This document shows positions 47,755-57,579 of a stretch of DNA of 64,000 nt, piece after piece. A program made the translations under genes and the position numbers. The stretch is from Riptortus pedestris. Its lineage: Eukaryota > Arthropoda > Insecta > Hemiptera > Alydidae. The notes below the pieces were generated by a model. The model did no database searches, was not told the DNA's origin, and saw only the letters and a program-made list of their open reading frames with translations. Location: the NCBI GenBank assembly GCA_019009955.1, contig CM032230.1, positions 1,999,001 to 2,063,000 on the forward strand, given 5' to 3'. Within the stretch, counting starts at the first letter, position 1. Each line of letters starts with the position of its first letter.

Positions 47755-48562
47755 AGTCCGTCACGCAGGGGCTGCTACTAACTAAGCAGATTTACCGTGT
47801 GAAGTTTTACAATAGAGAAATCTGCATACTGGCAACACAACACCACAGTGATTAAATGCAAAAGGTAATGAGAAATCTTTCAGTTAATTAAAATAAATTC
47901 CCAACTGAAACGGCTTCTGAATTGTAAGAATAATTTATATTTTAATATCTCAAATTTTAGTAGTCCAAGAAGGGGGGGGGGTACGGATGAACAGAACTTA
48001 TTTGCATAAATCTCACAAAGAAAGGAAGGTAAGGTAAGGTTAGAAACGACAGGTAAGGTTAGAAGAAACTTCCACCGGAGCCGAGCAGTTACGAAAATGG
48101 CCGACCTAATCCGAACTATACCCGACCACAGACTTCATAAAAATGCAAATATCTCGGTTAATATTCAAGATAGAGAAAAAAATGTATATAACAATATTTA
48201 TAGTAAATTTAATTTGCAATACGATTGGTTCTATACAATTTTTCGATCCGATGCATAATAACGGCGATATTTTGAATTTTCGAAAATCCCACCTCTAAAC
48301 CCCCCCTCCCTCTAGTCCGATTTCAGCCATTAACGAACTTGATCTGCCGTTTTACATAAAACGGTTAAATATCGAGTTTCGTAACGATCGAACAAAAATT
48401 GCGATAGCTAGAGCGTTAACAGACAAATATATATATATATAATTTTGAACGGACCTCATTTTCGTCATCTCCTGGGTAGGATCGATGGACATTCGAAGAC
48501 ATTTTTCGTAAATCGCGTCATGAGTACGACCTCAATAGCTGATTTCCCTTAAGGGAAATCTG
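47752..48562 (+). repeat. R1 element, full-length copy nested in another R1
   Basis: aaaaagtccgtcacgcaggg to gggaaatctgctaaaa, with a short (TA)n at 48426-48440. The ends are defined cleanly by the flanking halves of the older R1 copy. The 3' near-palindrome spans 48538-48563: arms gctgatttccc and gggaaatctgc around ttaa, one mismatch. Confidence 0.9.
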
Positions 48563-48795
48563 CTAAAAGGCAAATATCTAGATTAATATTAAAGATAGTA
48601 GAAACGTACATAAGAACATTTATTGAACTTTATATTTCATAAAGATTGTTTCTATATATTCGATCCGAGTCATAATGACGGAGATATTAAGAATATTCGA
48701 AATTCTCCCCCTCTAACCCCCCCCCTCCCCTACCCTCCCGCTGTCCGATTAAACCAAAAAACTAACTTGATCTTTATTTTGCATAAAACGTTTAA
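48563..48795 (+). repeat. R1 element, outer copy, right part
   Basis: ggcaaatatctagattaata, catattcgatccgagtcataa-like and ttaagaatattcgaaattct, then the C-run and gcataaaacgtttaa. It continues the older R1 copy from 47754. Confidence 0.75.
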
Positions 48796-49857
48796 GCCTG
48801 CATTCATAAAACAAGTGAGTGAATGCCTGTTCAGTGTAACTGTCGCATTTACAAGTAATTGAGTAGGAATGTTTGAATGTGGGTAAGTAAGAGTTGTATT
48901 TCCGTGACCAGTTAGTAATTGTGTGAGATGAAATGTATGTTCGGATTTGGAGATATTTGATCTTCAAATAATTTTAAATGTGATCTGCACATAATTAATA
49001 CTTTTTTTCTCTTAGTAATGATTTGAACACAGTTGGAGTAAATGTATTGTAATATGGGACTCTTTGCGTGGCTATCGACTGCTTTACTGCCCAAAACTTC
49101 TGCAGGTGTCTTGTCCCATTTGAAGTGAATGGACGTCAGAACTTGTTTAATTTTGTTACATTATTTTGTATTTGTTCTATAAAATGTCATTTGTCATGTT
49201 TTTTAATGTAAATTGACTTTTTATTCCTGTTATGAAGTATGAAATACGTTTGTTGTCATGGAATATTTTTCCAATTCGAAATATATCGTACATTTTTAAG
49301 ATTTTTCTGAAGATCTAAACACCCGCGGCCTTTTGTCCGATTTAGGCCATTAATTGACTTTATTTTTAATTGTACAGGTAAACGTAAAACTTAACATAAA
49401 ACTAAACATTATTTGCATCCGGGATAGGGAAATGCAATTGGCTATGACTGACTGGTTGAGGGAAGTATAGGGTAATGCCGAGATGGGACGGGAAGAAGTT
49501 GGTAGAAGCGGGTAAGAAGGTAGATGGGGAGGGGGGTAAGCCTGCCCTGCAATGAATATCTGCCGCCAAAAAGCAGGAAAAAGCCCGGGAATGGAGTATA
49601 TTTGTCGCCGTCAGAGGCAGAGCTCTCCTATATTTGCATCCCTCTTACCTCAGCCTCCATCTCACTCCACCACTCACCAACTCTTAACTCACACTAACAT
49701 ACATACATACATACACTAACACATATTTTTACGCATGCGAATACTCATGACATTGGTTTTATTAGGAGTTTAAGTATTTGTTCATCCATATATAACCAGT
49801 TATAGCATTATGTGCAGTCATTACTAAGTCATGTTACTACATGTTGCAACATTTTAA
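48796..49857. other. Intron sequence, with a GC-richer block at 49480-49700
   Basis: 49480-49700 (gggaggggggtaagcctgcc, ctgccgccaaaaagcaggaa, gtcgccgtcagaggcagagc) is GC-richer and contains atttgcat. No coding or repeat signal was seen. An (ACAT)n run lies at 49698-49716. Confidence 0.35.
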
Positions 49858-50085
49858 GTTATTTATTAATGTCCACTTTTTGCAACTAAGGCTAATCGGA
49901 TGGGTTATCGTCATGTTACCACCCTTTTCTAGCCAGGCTGGGACTAAGGATTTCATTTAATTAATTCCCTCACTAAATAAATTCCTACTGCCCAGGCGGG
50001 AATCGACTTCGCCACTCTAGGTTTACCTTGTGAGATTAAAGTTGACGTTTTAACTCACGAGGCAAACCTGAGCCACAAACATTTG
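49858..50085 (-). mobile_element. tRNA-derived SINE
   Basis: The plus strand shows the tail first (taatgtccactttttgcaac, taaggctaatcggatgggtt, cttttctagccaggctggga), then gcgggaatcgacttcgccac (B box in reverse) and ttaactcacgaggcaaacct (tRNA-like head). Confidence 0.85.
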
Positions 50086-51140
50086 TAACATTTAAATTTC
50101 CGAAGATTATAAAAGGTTAAATTCAAAAGAATGTCCAGAGGCTCCTGCTATCTCGTCATTAAGAAGACAAAAATAATAATAATAAAGATTCGTATTGCCC
50201 GAATATACAAAATTTATAAAAATATATTCTATGTATGCAAATAAATTAAAGAACTTTATCCCTGAAGTATGATTTATACACAAGATAAATACTATGAAAA
50301 ATAATTCGAATGGTCTTATGAAAAATGTCCAATTATTAAATAAAATTACAATAGACAAATATAGTTTAAATAGAAATTGACCGAAAAAATATTTGCGATG
50401 AGGTTGATATTGTCTTTTTATCCTCGAGACTAATAGCGAAGCATAAATTAAAAAACCATGATATACTTTTTGAGCATTATTAAGACAATATTAAACTACA
50501 AGCAAAAATAATGAAATAAATATTTAAATACTTAAATATATCCATTGACTTTGTAACAACAGTTAACTATTATATAATGCATTATAACTTTATAAAATGG
50601 TCTATACTTAATAAGTAATGAAATTAATTTATATAATATTAGTAACATTGTATTAAATAGTATTTGCCGTATCCCATTAGGTTACAAATTCACTTAATGA
50701 ATAAATAAGTTTCATTCCCTTTTAATTCATTTCATTTCTCTCAGTCCATTTTCGAAAAGTCACCGATCACTTCATTTACTTCTACTATTTCCTATTTTCC
50801 TTAAAGAAGCTTACAAATACAATTGCAGTAAATTAATTTACCAAAAAACTTAGATATTAACATTTATTTTCAATTCAAATTATAAAGTAATTTTTTTAAG
50901 ATTTTGCCGAACATGTCTAAATACCTATTGCGTTTTCCTTCAAATATAGGTCATTAATGAACGTTACTTTAATTTTTTTGTCACCTAAATCCGCTCATTT
51001 CATTTACTCATTCTATTTCCTATTTTTCCTATAGAAGTAACAAAAATGCCATTGTAGTAAATTCCTTTACCAAGAAAGTTAGACAAAGTTTAAAATTTTC
51101 AGAAAACGTTTAAAAACAAACATGTGTATTGATATAATGA
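50086..51140. other. Intron sequence, very AT-rich
   Basis: No recognised repeat or exon. Two related stretches near 50740-50850 and 50990-51085 share tcatttctatttcctatttt-like and ttaccaa.aaa.ttagac blocks, suggesting an old duplication. Confidence 0.4.
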
Positions 51141-51149
51141 ACAGTTAAA

Positions 51150-51190
<41 letters not shown>

Positions 51191-51342
51191 GAGATCCAGG
51201 GGAATTAGATGTTGGTTGTGAGACAGAGTGACCTGCCGTGGTTGTCCCGACAGTTCCCCTTCTACTGAACACTCGAGTTCTATTATAAGGGGGAGTTGTG
51301 AGTTGTTGAGGGGGTAAATAGAACTAAGGAGACAGTTAAACA
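51141..51342 (-). mobile_element. Poly(A) retro-insertion with 11-bp target-site duplication
   Basis: Direct repeat acagttaaaca at 51141-51151 and 51332-51342. Between them lie 35 T (51152-51186) and about 145 bp of sequence GC-richer than the flanks (acccgagatccaggggaatt, gacagagtgacctgccgtgg). On the minus strand this is a 145-bp sequence with a poly(A) tail. I do not recognise the source RNA and saw no Pol III boxes. Confidence 0.78.
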
Positions 51343-51389
51343 GCTATCGTAAAGGCATATATATGTGTGTGTGTGTGTGTGTGTGTTGT

Positions 51390-51575
51390 GTATAAGGGCT
51401 CAGTTAGCCATGTAAGTGGCAGGACGTGGAGAATTCGGGAATTAGTATAATTTAGTTGCAAACCCATTAAATATAAGCGTTAGCCTCAGCTTGGCTAGAA
51501 ATGGTGCTGACCTGTGGATGACCTATGCCGATTAGCCTTAGGAGGATGAGGTGGACTTAAAGAACAATATATATT
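51390..51575 (+). mobile_element. tRNA-derived SINE, degenerate copy
   Basis: gggctcagttagccatgtaa (head), cagcttggctagaaatggtg and ctgacctgtggatgacctat, then ccgattagccttaggagga. The B-box region is worn. Preceded by (GT)n at 51365-51386. Confidence 0.72.
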
Positions 51576-52825
51576 GTATTTCGTCAGTAGTTTACTAGAT
51601 TGCGTGGGGGTAGCACCTTCAATTTCCCATTTCCACTTAAAGAAAAACCCAAACAAAGCAATTTAGTTGTGAAATATGAATACAATTCTGCCAAAACATG
51701 ATTCTGGAGAGTTTGTAGTCGAGCGTGTGCTCAATTTTGTCAAAGGAATGAAGCGGGCGTGATAAGTCCATAATTTGGCGGGTGGTATTACTCACGAGAC
51801 GATTGTTTCAACAATGGAGCAACTTTCGTAAGAGTAAACACAATTTAAGTTGAGATGTAAAGATGTAAGAGGCTCTGAGATGGTGTTATGGGCTGCGGGG
51901 GTTTGTGTCGAGAAATGAAGTTTGTCTCGGGAATGGTGGGGGGGGGGGGCATACGAATAGAACCAAAGGAGAACCATCAAGCCTTCTCCCTGTTTGTCTC
52001 CTTCTCCTATAGAGGGCGCCTTCAATCCCTCTCTCTCTCTCATCATGATGAAATTTGTTAAGATAATCAGTTTACGGGGAGAGTTGAATTCTAACTGCCT
52101 CCTAATTTGCACTCACTCTTTGGGCTCCCTGACCCAGAAAAGCCCGCTAGTGAAATGTTCCCGCGCCCGCCAAAACGAATTTCTTCGAGACAAAAGGAAA
52201 ATATGACGGAAGGAAGACGAGCCTCACTTCCGCCTCAGTGCCTTTCTTACAGTAATTCAACTTTGATAAGACAGCGTTTAGGCTAAAACTACTAACAGTA
52301 TCTTTGAGCTTTAAGAAAACATTAATATCTTTCTTATAATAGAAACTAATTAAGCACACAAGCATTGTTTCTCTTGCTCCTTTGATTTGGAATGTTATTA
52401 AATTCTTTAAATATGATTCGATAGTAGTTGTAGAGAGACAACCAAATTTAATTCCTCAGTATACTGATTATGGCTCCAGTGTTTTATTCATACCTGCGTG
52501 GCTAAAATGTATGCGATTTTAGATGGATGTGAATCCGTCAAACGTAAGCCTATATATCCAGACTCCTAAATATTACCGGTTATTATGAGAAAATTGTGTA
52601 AATTATGGTTAAACTATCGGTAAACACAATTTAAGAAGAAATGTACGAAATACAGTAAGATGCTCTGGGTCTGGGGGGGGGGATTTGGTAAAATGAAACA
52701 CATATGACGCCATCCATTCTATTCACTAAGTTTCTATTAGCAAAAAAAGTATGTTAAAATATTAGAATTTAAATTATACATGAGATATAATTATAGGTAA
52801 AGTTAATAAAGATCTTAGTGGGGGT
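51576..52825. other. Intron sequence without recognised features
   Basis: Unique-looking sequence with G-runs at 51939-51949 and 52671-52682 and a short CT tract at 52028. No exon or element was recognised. Confidence 0.4.
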
Positions 52826-53466
52826 AAAAAAGTCCGTCACGCAGGGGCTGCGTAAACTAAGGAGATTTCCCACGTGAAGTTTTACAATAGAGAAATCTGC
52901 TTAATAACAACTGTAGTAGTAAGAAACCTCTAAACTTAAAACATTATTTAGGGCGTAATAACCCAATAGTTTCTCGCCCCAAAAAACAGTTAACCTAACC
53001 TCTCTAAACCTATTCACGAGGAACGAATAGTTGTGGAAACGGCCGCCAGAGCACTCGGCGGAAAGTCCGAACATAGCCACTCCTGGCTCAGTTATCGGTT
53101 AATATTCAAGATACAGAATAAATGTATAGAACAATATTTATAGTAAATTTAATTTGTAATAAGATTTATTCTATACAATCTTTCGAACCGACGCATAATC
53201 ACGGTAATAACCCCCCCCCCTCCCCCTCCCACTTGTCCGATTTCAGCCATTAACGAACTTGATCTTCCTTTTTACATAAAACGATTAAATTCCGAGTTTG
53301 GTAACGATATATATATATATATATATATAGGTATATAATTTTGAACGGACCTCATTTTCGTCATCTCCTGGGTAGGATCGATAGACATTTGAAGAAATTT
53401 TTCGAAACTCGCGTCATGAGTACGACCTCAATAGCTGATTTCCCTGAAGGGAAGTCTGCTAAAAGT
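52826..53466 (+). repeat. R1 element, near full-length copy
   Basis: Starts aaaaaagtccgtcacgcagg and ends gggaagtctgctaaaa. (TA)n at 53308-53329. A short segment before the C-run is missing. It runs directly into the next R1 copy with a shared aaaa. Confidence 0.87.
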
Positions 53467-53835
53467 CCGTCACGCAGGGGCTGCGTAAACTAAGCAGATT
53501 TCCCACGTGAAGTTTTACAATAGAGAAATTTCACGAGATCTGAGCAGTTAATTATTATTATTTATTTAAGGTGCCACTACAATGGCGATTCATCTTTTGA
53601 AAGGTTTGAATGAGCAGTTAATGAAACGGCCGAACTAGCTTTCGGCGGGAAAGACACTTCTTCCGTTAGCCGCCCAGATTTAATAAACATTGCAAATATC
53701 TCGGTTAATATTCAAGATTGAGAATAAATGTATAGAACAATATTTGTAGTAAATTTAATTTGTAATAAGATCAATTCTGTACTATTTGTCGATTTGACAA
53801 ATAGTAACGGAGATATTTCAAATTTTCCAAAATAA
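53464..53835 (+). repeat. R1 element, 5' half, joined head-to-tail to the previous copy
   Basis: aaaagtccgtcacgcagggg starts within the last bases of the preceding copy. A 63-bp insert (ttattattatttatttaagg and similar, 53552-53612) interrupts the early part. The copy ends in caaatagtaacggagatatt, before the C-run. Confidence 0.83.
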
Positions 53836-54240
53836 AAGTACTTGGACTCAAACAAAGGATTTATGAATCTTCTGATAGAGGAGAATCCTAGTACCTAGTA
53901 AGTATTTAGTCTATGTATATAACTTGATACAAAAAAAAAATGATGTTTTTTTTTTTTAGATGTATCTGATAATTTGTAATTTTCGTCAAAATAATAGTGA
54001 TAACAGATGATAGAGCCGGAAGTGGTTAATTTCTGTTTTTAATGAATAGCTCAAGGGTTTTAAGACGATTTATAATTTTTTAAAGTTGCCCACGAGAAGA
54101 GGCTTGAAACATGTCGGACAAATAAGAATACAAAATAATTAAACAGAAAAATTAGTGTTTTTATTTATATACCTTTGGCCACAAAAGTGCATTAATTTAT
54201 TTACCCTGGAGAAAAAATTAGCCAAATAAAATGGTAATAC
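53836..54240. other. Intron sequence next to exon E donor
   Basis: AT-rich, apparently unique. An (A)n(T)n stretch at 53931-53958. Confidence 0.4.
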
Positions 54241-54472
54241 CTTTTGGCCGCGGGCATCCTTGTAGACTACCCACTGGCCTAGAGACTGCCTCCAATACTC
54301 GACGAAGAAGGCCTCAGCATATTCCTGGCCTTGCCCGTTGCCGAACCTCCCCTGGGTCTCTGTTTTAGTAACGAGGTGCTCCTTCCCTAAGTCTACCTCC
54401 AGGTACTCCCGCACTTCGGACGAGATCTGCGCCTTAGGGCACCAAGCACCTCCGTTCAGCTCCTGTCGGATC
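54241..54472 (-). CDS. Ddr: DDR exon E: central part of the collagen-binding discoidin (DS) domain
   Basis: A 232-bp exon, upstream-most in the window. The acceptor is at 54473-54474 (minus-strand TATTGCAG) and the donor at 54239-54240 (GTATTACC). The exon supplies the last base of a split codon and then 77 codons. It opens with IRQELNGGAWCPKAQ, then EYLEVDLG, then ETQGRFGNGQGQEYAE, ending in YKDARGQK. GAWCP matches human DDR2 around Cys73. EYLEVDL and TQGR match EFLQIDL and GTQGR, and the TQGR arginine lies in the collagen-binding loop region of DDR2. A QGQEYAE stretch replaces GHGIEFA of the human protein. The DS domain normally has about 40 more residues before this point, including the first disulfide cysteine and the loop with Trp52 (DDR2 numbering). 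I could not find these upstream to 64000. Identification is by remembered alignment to DDR1/DDR2. Confidence 0.95.
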
Positions 54473-54576
54473 CTGCAATATACACACAATTACATTAAAC
54501 AAATCGAATTATATATTAATTGTTAAATTGAAATTAAATATTTCAACAATATACAAAGATGTGATACGAAGTAGAA

Positions 54577-54935
54577 GAAAAGTTCGTCATGCAAGAGCTG
54601 CGGAAATTAATGAAATTTCCACGAGCTGGATGAAGCATTACTAATCTCATCATGCCATATTCTCTAATTCTAAATTAAAATCCGATAAGTAGAAGTGGAT
54701 GAATACTGACTGGTGAAAACAATGAAGTACAAATAATAATAGTAGATCATCAATAATTTAGTTCTATAACATTTTTCGATCAGACTCAAAATAATAAATA
54801 TATTTCATACAAATTTTAGACTTGTCTAGATTTGAGCCCCCCTCGGTTCAACTTGAAGTTGATCTTCAGTTTTACTAAACGATTAAATATTTGATAACGA
54901 TAAACACAAACTGAAACCACTAGATTGATAACATA
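54577..54935 (+). repeat. R1 element, degenerate copy
   Basis: aaaagttcgtcatgcaagag, ctgcggaaattaatgaaatt, tccacgagctgg, ttttactaaacgattaaata and aactgaaaccactagattga keep R1 order with many changes. Only about 100 bp upstream of the exon E acceptor in transcript terms. Confidence 0.7.
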
Positions 54936-54949
54936 AGTATATATATTGT

Positions 54950-56312
54950 TCTTAAGAGAGAGATATAAATATTCCAAAGAGCTATAAACACAACAATCAG
55001 CTGAGCTATATCATGCTATTCAGTAATCATTATTCAACTCATGACTGCCCAAGAACATAAACCTGTCTACTAAATCTACAAAACATATGTTTTACACCTA
55101 ACCTATAAAGAGAGATATAAACATTCCAAAGAGCTATAAACACAACAATCAGCTCAGCTATATCATGCTATTCAGTAATCATTATTCAACTCATGACTGC
55201 CCAAGAACATAAACCTGTCTACTAAATCTACAAAACATATGTTTTACACCTAACCTATAAAGAGAGATATAAACATTCCAAAGAGCTATAAACACAAAAC
55301 AATCAGCTGAGCTGATTATCATGCTATTCAGTAATTCATTATTCAACTCATGATCCTGCTCCAAGAACAGTTATAAAACCTGTCTACTAAATCTACATAT
55401 AAACATATGTTTTACACCTAACTACTATAAAGAGAGATATGTGTGTGTGTATGAGCTACTAAACGCACAACAATCAGCTTGAGCTATATCATGCTATTCA
55501 GTATGAATCATTAACGTCTTCAATCTCATGGACTGCCCAAGAACATAAACTTGTCTACTAAATCTACAAAACATATGTTTTACACCTAACCTATAAAGAG
55601 AGATATAAAACATTCCAAGAGTATAAGACATCAACATCATCAGTGTGCTTATATCATGCTATTCAGTAATCATTAGATTACAACTCTCATGTCTGTCGCC
55701 TAGAACATAAAACCTGTCTACATATATCTATAAATACATATGTTTTATCACCTTAACCTATAATTAAAGTGAAGATATAATAAACCTTCCCAGAGAGAGC
55801 TATCAAACACAACTAATGTGTGCTGAGCTATATCATGCTATTCAGTATCATAGTGCAACTCATGATAGCTGCCCAATAATAACATTAATCCTGGTCTACT
55901 AATATACAAAAACATTTGTTTTACTCCTAACTATAAGAAGAGAGATATATAACATTCCTCATAAGGAGCTATAAATAAACACAACATTCAGCTCTGCTAT
56001 ATCATGTAATCAGCCCCAATCATTATTCTAAAAATCATGACTGCCCAAAGAACATAATCCTGTCTACTAACTCTACAAAATCATATGTTTTACCACTCTA
56101 ACCTATAAAGAGAGATATAGTAACTTTCACAAAGACTTATAAAACACAAGAAATAGGCTCAGCTATATCATGGCTATTCCGTGATCTTTATTCAACTCAT
56201 TGACTGCCCCAAGAACATAAACCCTGTCTACTAAATCTAACAAAACATATGTTTTACAACCTAACCTATAAAGAGAGATATAAACATTTCCCAAAGAGCT
56301 TGGTAAAACACA
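54950..56312 (+). repeat. Tandem array, ~152-bp unit, about nine copies, later copies indel-rich
   Basis: Markers: aagagagatataaacattcc (about 55107 and 55259, spacing 152), tcatgctattcagtaatcat and acctgtctactaaatctaca. The first three copies are nearly identical. From about 55300 the copies differ mainly by many one- to five-base insertions, then return toward consensus near 56230-56310. No coding capacity. Confidence 0.93.
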
Positions 56313-56336
56313 ACAATCCTTCATTACACTCCCTAT

Positions 56337-56455
56337 AACGCATATATATTTTTTATATAATTCTATATATATATTATATATTTATATATATTTACTTCTA
56401 TTATAGACTTATATATACTATATTTACTATATTATATATACATACGTTACGTTTA
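56337..56455. repeat. Degenerate (TA)n-rich tract
   Basis: Interrupted TA and TTA runs, followed by the 3' end of an R1 copy. Probably the decayed TA tract of that copy. Confidence 0.7.
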
Positions 56456-56467
56456 TTGTCTTCTCGT

Positions 56468-56573
56468 TTTGTACAGATCTCATTTTAGTTGGTTAGGATC
56501 GAAGGACATTTGAAGAATTGCTGGGGGTGTACAAGCTCTATAGCCGATTTCCCCTTAGGGAAATCTGCTAATA
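56468..56573 (+). repeat. R1 element, 3'-end fragment
   Basis: tgtacagatctcattttagt, ggatcgaaggacatttgaag and gatttccccttagggaaatc ending tgctaat. Confidence 0.78.
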
Positions 56574-56815
56574 TCTGACGGAATCCATTCTCTTTGTTAT
56601 TGTGTTGGGTATGTGAACGTGCGATCGCTCCCAATATTGTTACTCCAGACGTCGCCCCCACTCTTCACTATTTCTAAGGTGTCTGCTATCGCTTATCACG
56701 ACTTGCAGTCTTGTAGTTTTGATCATGGCGCAAATAGAGAGAGGAAGGATATTGACAAGGGACCCCCCGATATTTATTGCAACTTACTTATTAACTAATA
56801 TGAGTAACTCTATTA

Positions 56816-57535
56816 TAGACTAGCTCAGATACCCGGCTTCGCCAGGGAATTCATTTGAGGCTGAATGATGATGGTATTTTTTTTGGCAAGGCTTTACTTT
56901 GCGCAATATTTTGATGTTTACCCGTACCAGTGATTTGGTTATACCCGTCGTTGCTGTGGATTTTTTAATAATAAAATTAAGTAAGATTTGAATTCATTTT
57001 TCCGTGTGAGGTACCTGTAGTTCATATTGGAAAGGTGCATTATCTATAGCTTTGAATTATTACGGTCAAAATATTAACATAGATTTGAATTCATTTTTCC
57101 ATGTGAGGTACCTGGTAGTTCATATTGGAAGGAATTGATGAGCATATCAATATTATACGCAAATTATTTGCTTCATACATTGTTCCCGAAAAAATGTATA
57201 AAACATAAGTTACTCTAAATAACAAATGTAAACATACTTTTGTTATGTGCTCGTTTGACGAAAATAAATAGTCAACGGAAAGATATCGCTGAATTTTTAT
57301 TTCAGGCCTACCTTATAAGCCCCACTCCCGTTCTAACCTAAACATTTTTAAATAGGCTTATAAATCATGGAAGTATTAATGCTAATTGACATACCGAATT
57401 TTGTTAAGTTCGGTTCAATAGTTAGCGCCCAATAAAATAGTTGACTCCCGCTATTTAGTTTATAGTGTATATCTCAATATATATTTCATATATATATATA
57501 TATATATTAGATATATATATATATATATATTATTT
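56816..57535 (+). mobile_element. R2 element, copy truncated at a (TA)n tract
   Basis: Starts ctagctcagatacccggctt with cgccagggaattcatttgag and gctgaatgatgatggtattt, then goes into one monomer (aagttactctaaataacaaa) and breaks at (TA)n 57476-57532. Confidence 0.8.
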
Positions 57536-57579
57536 AGTGTATACATTGTTTAAAAGACAAAAATGAATATCAACAATAA

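Larger units (their letters stand above)
958..54472 (-). other. Ddr: Discoidin domain receptor gene locus (partial; five exons and four complete introns)
   Basis: Five minus-strand exons read in order as one continuous DDR extracellular region. The splice phases join exactly: exon 54241-54472 ends in phase 0, 36861-37008 runs 0 to 1, 23551-23715 runs 1 to 1, 11438-11571 runs 1 to 0, and 958-1169 runs 0 to 2. All eight internal splice sites are GT/AG. Introns measure about 17.2, 13.1, 12.0 and 10.3 kb. DDRs are single-pass receptor tyrosine kinases at the plasma membrane that bind fibrillar collagen through the DS domain. The signal peptide, first DS strand(s), transmembrane segment and kinase are not in this window. 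The introns are packed with transposable elements, but none interrupts an exon or a splice site, which argues for an active gene. Confidence 0.93.

Noticed and set aside
55631..55650. catcatcag near 55635, complement of a CTGATGA box
   Set aside because: It lies in an indel-rich copy of the 152-bp array, is absent from the other copies, and has no GAAA box or stems in place.
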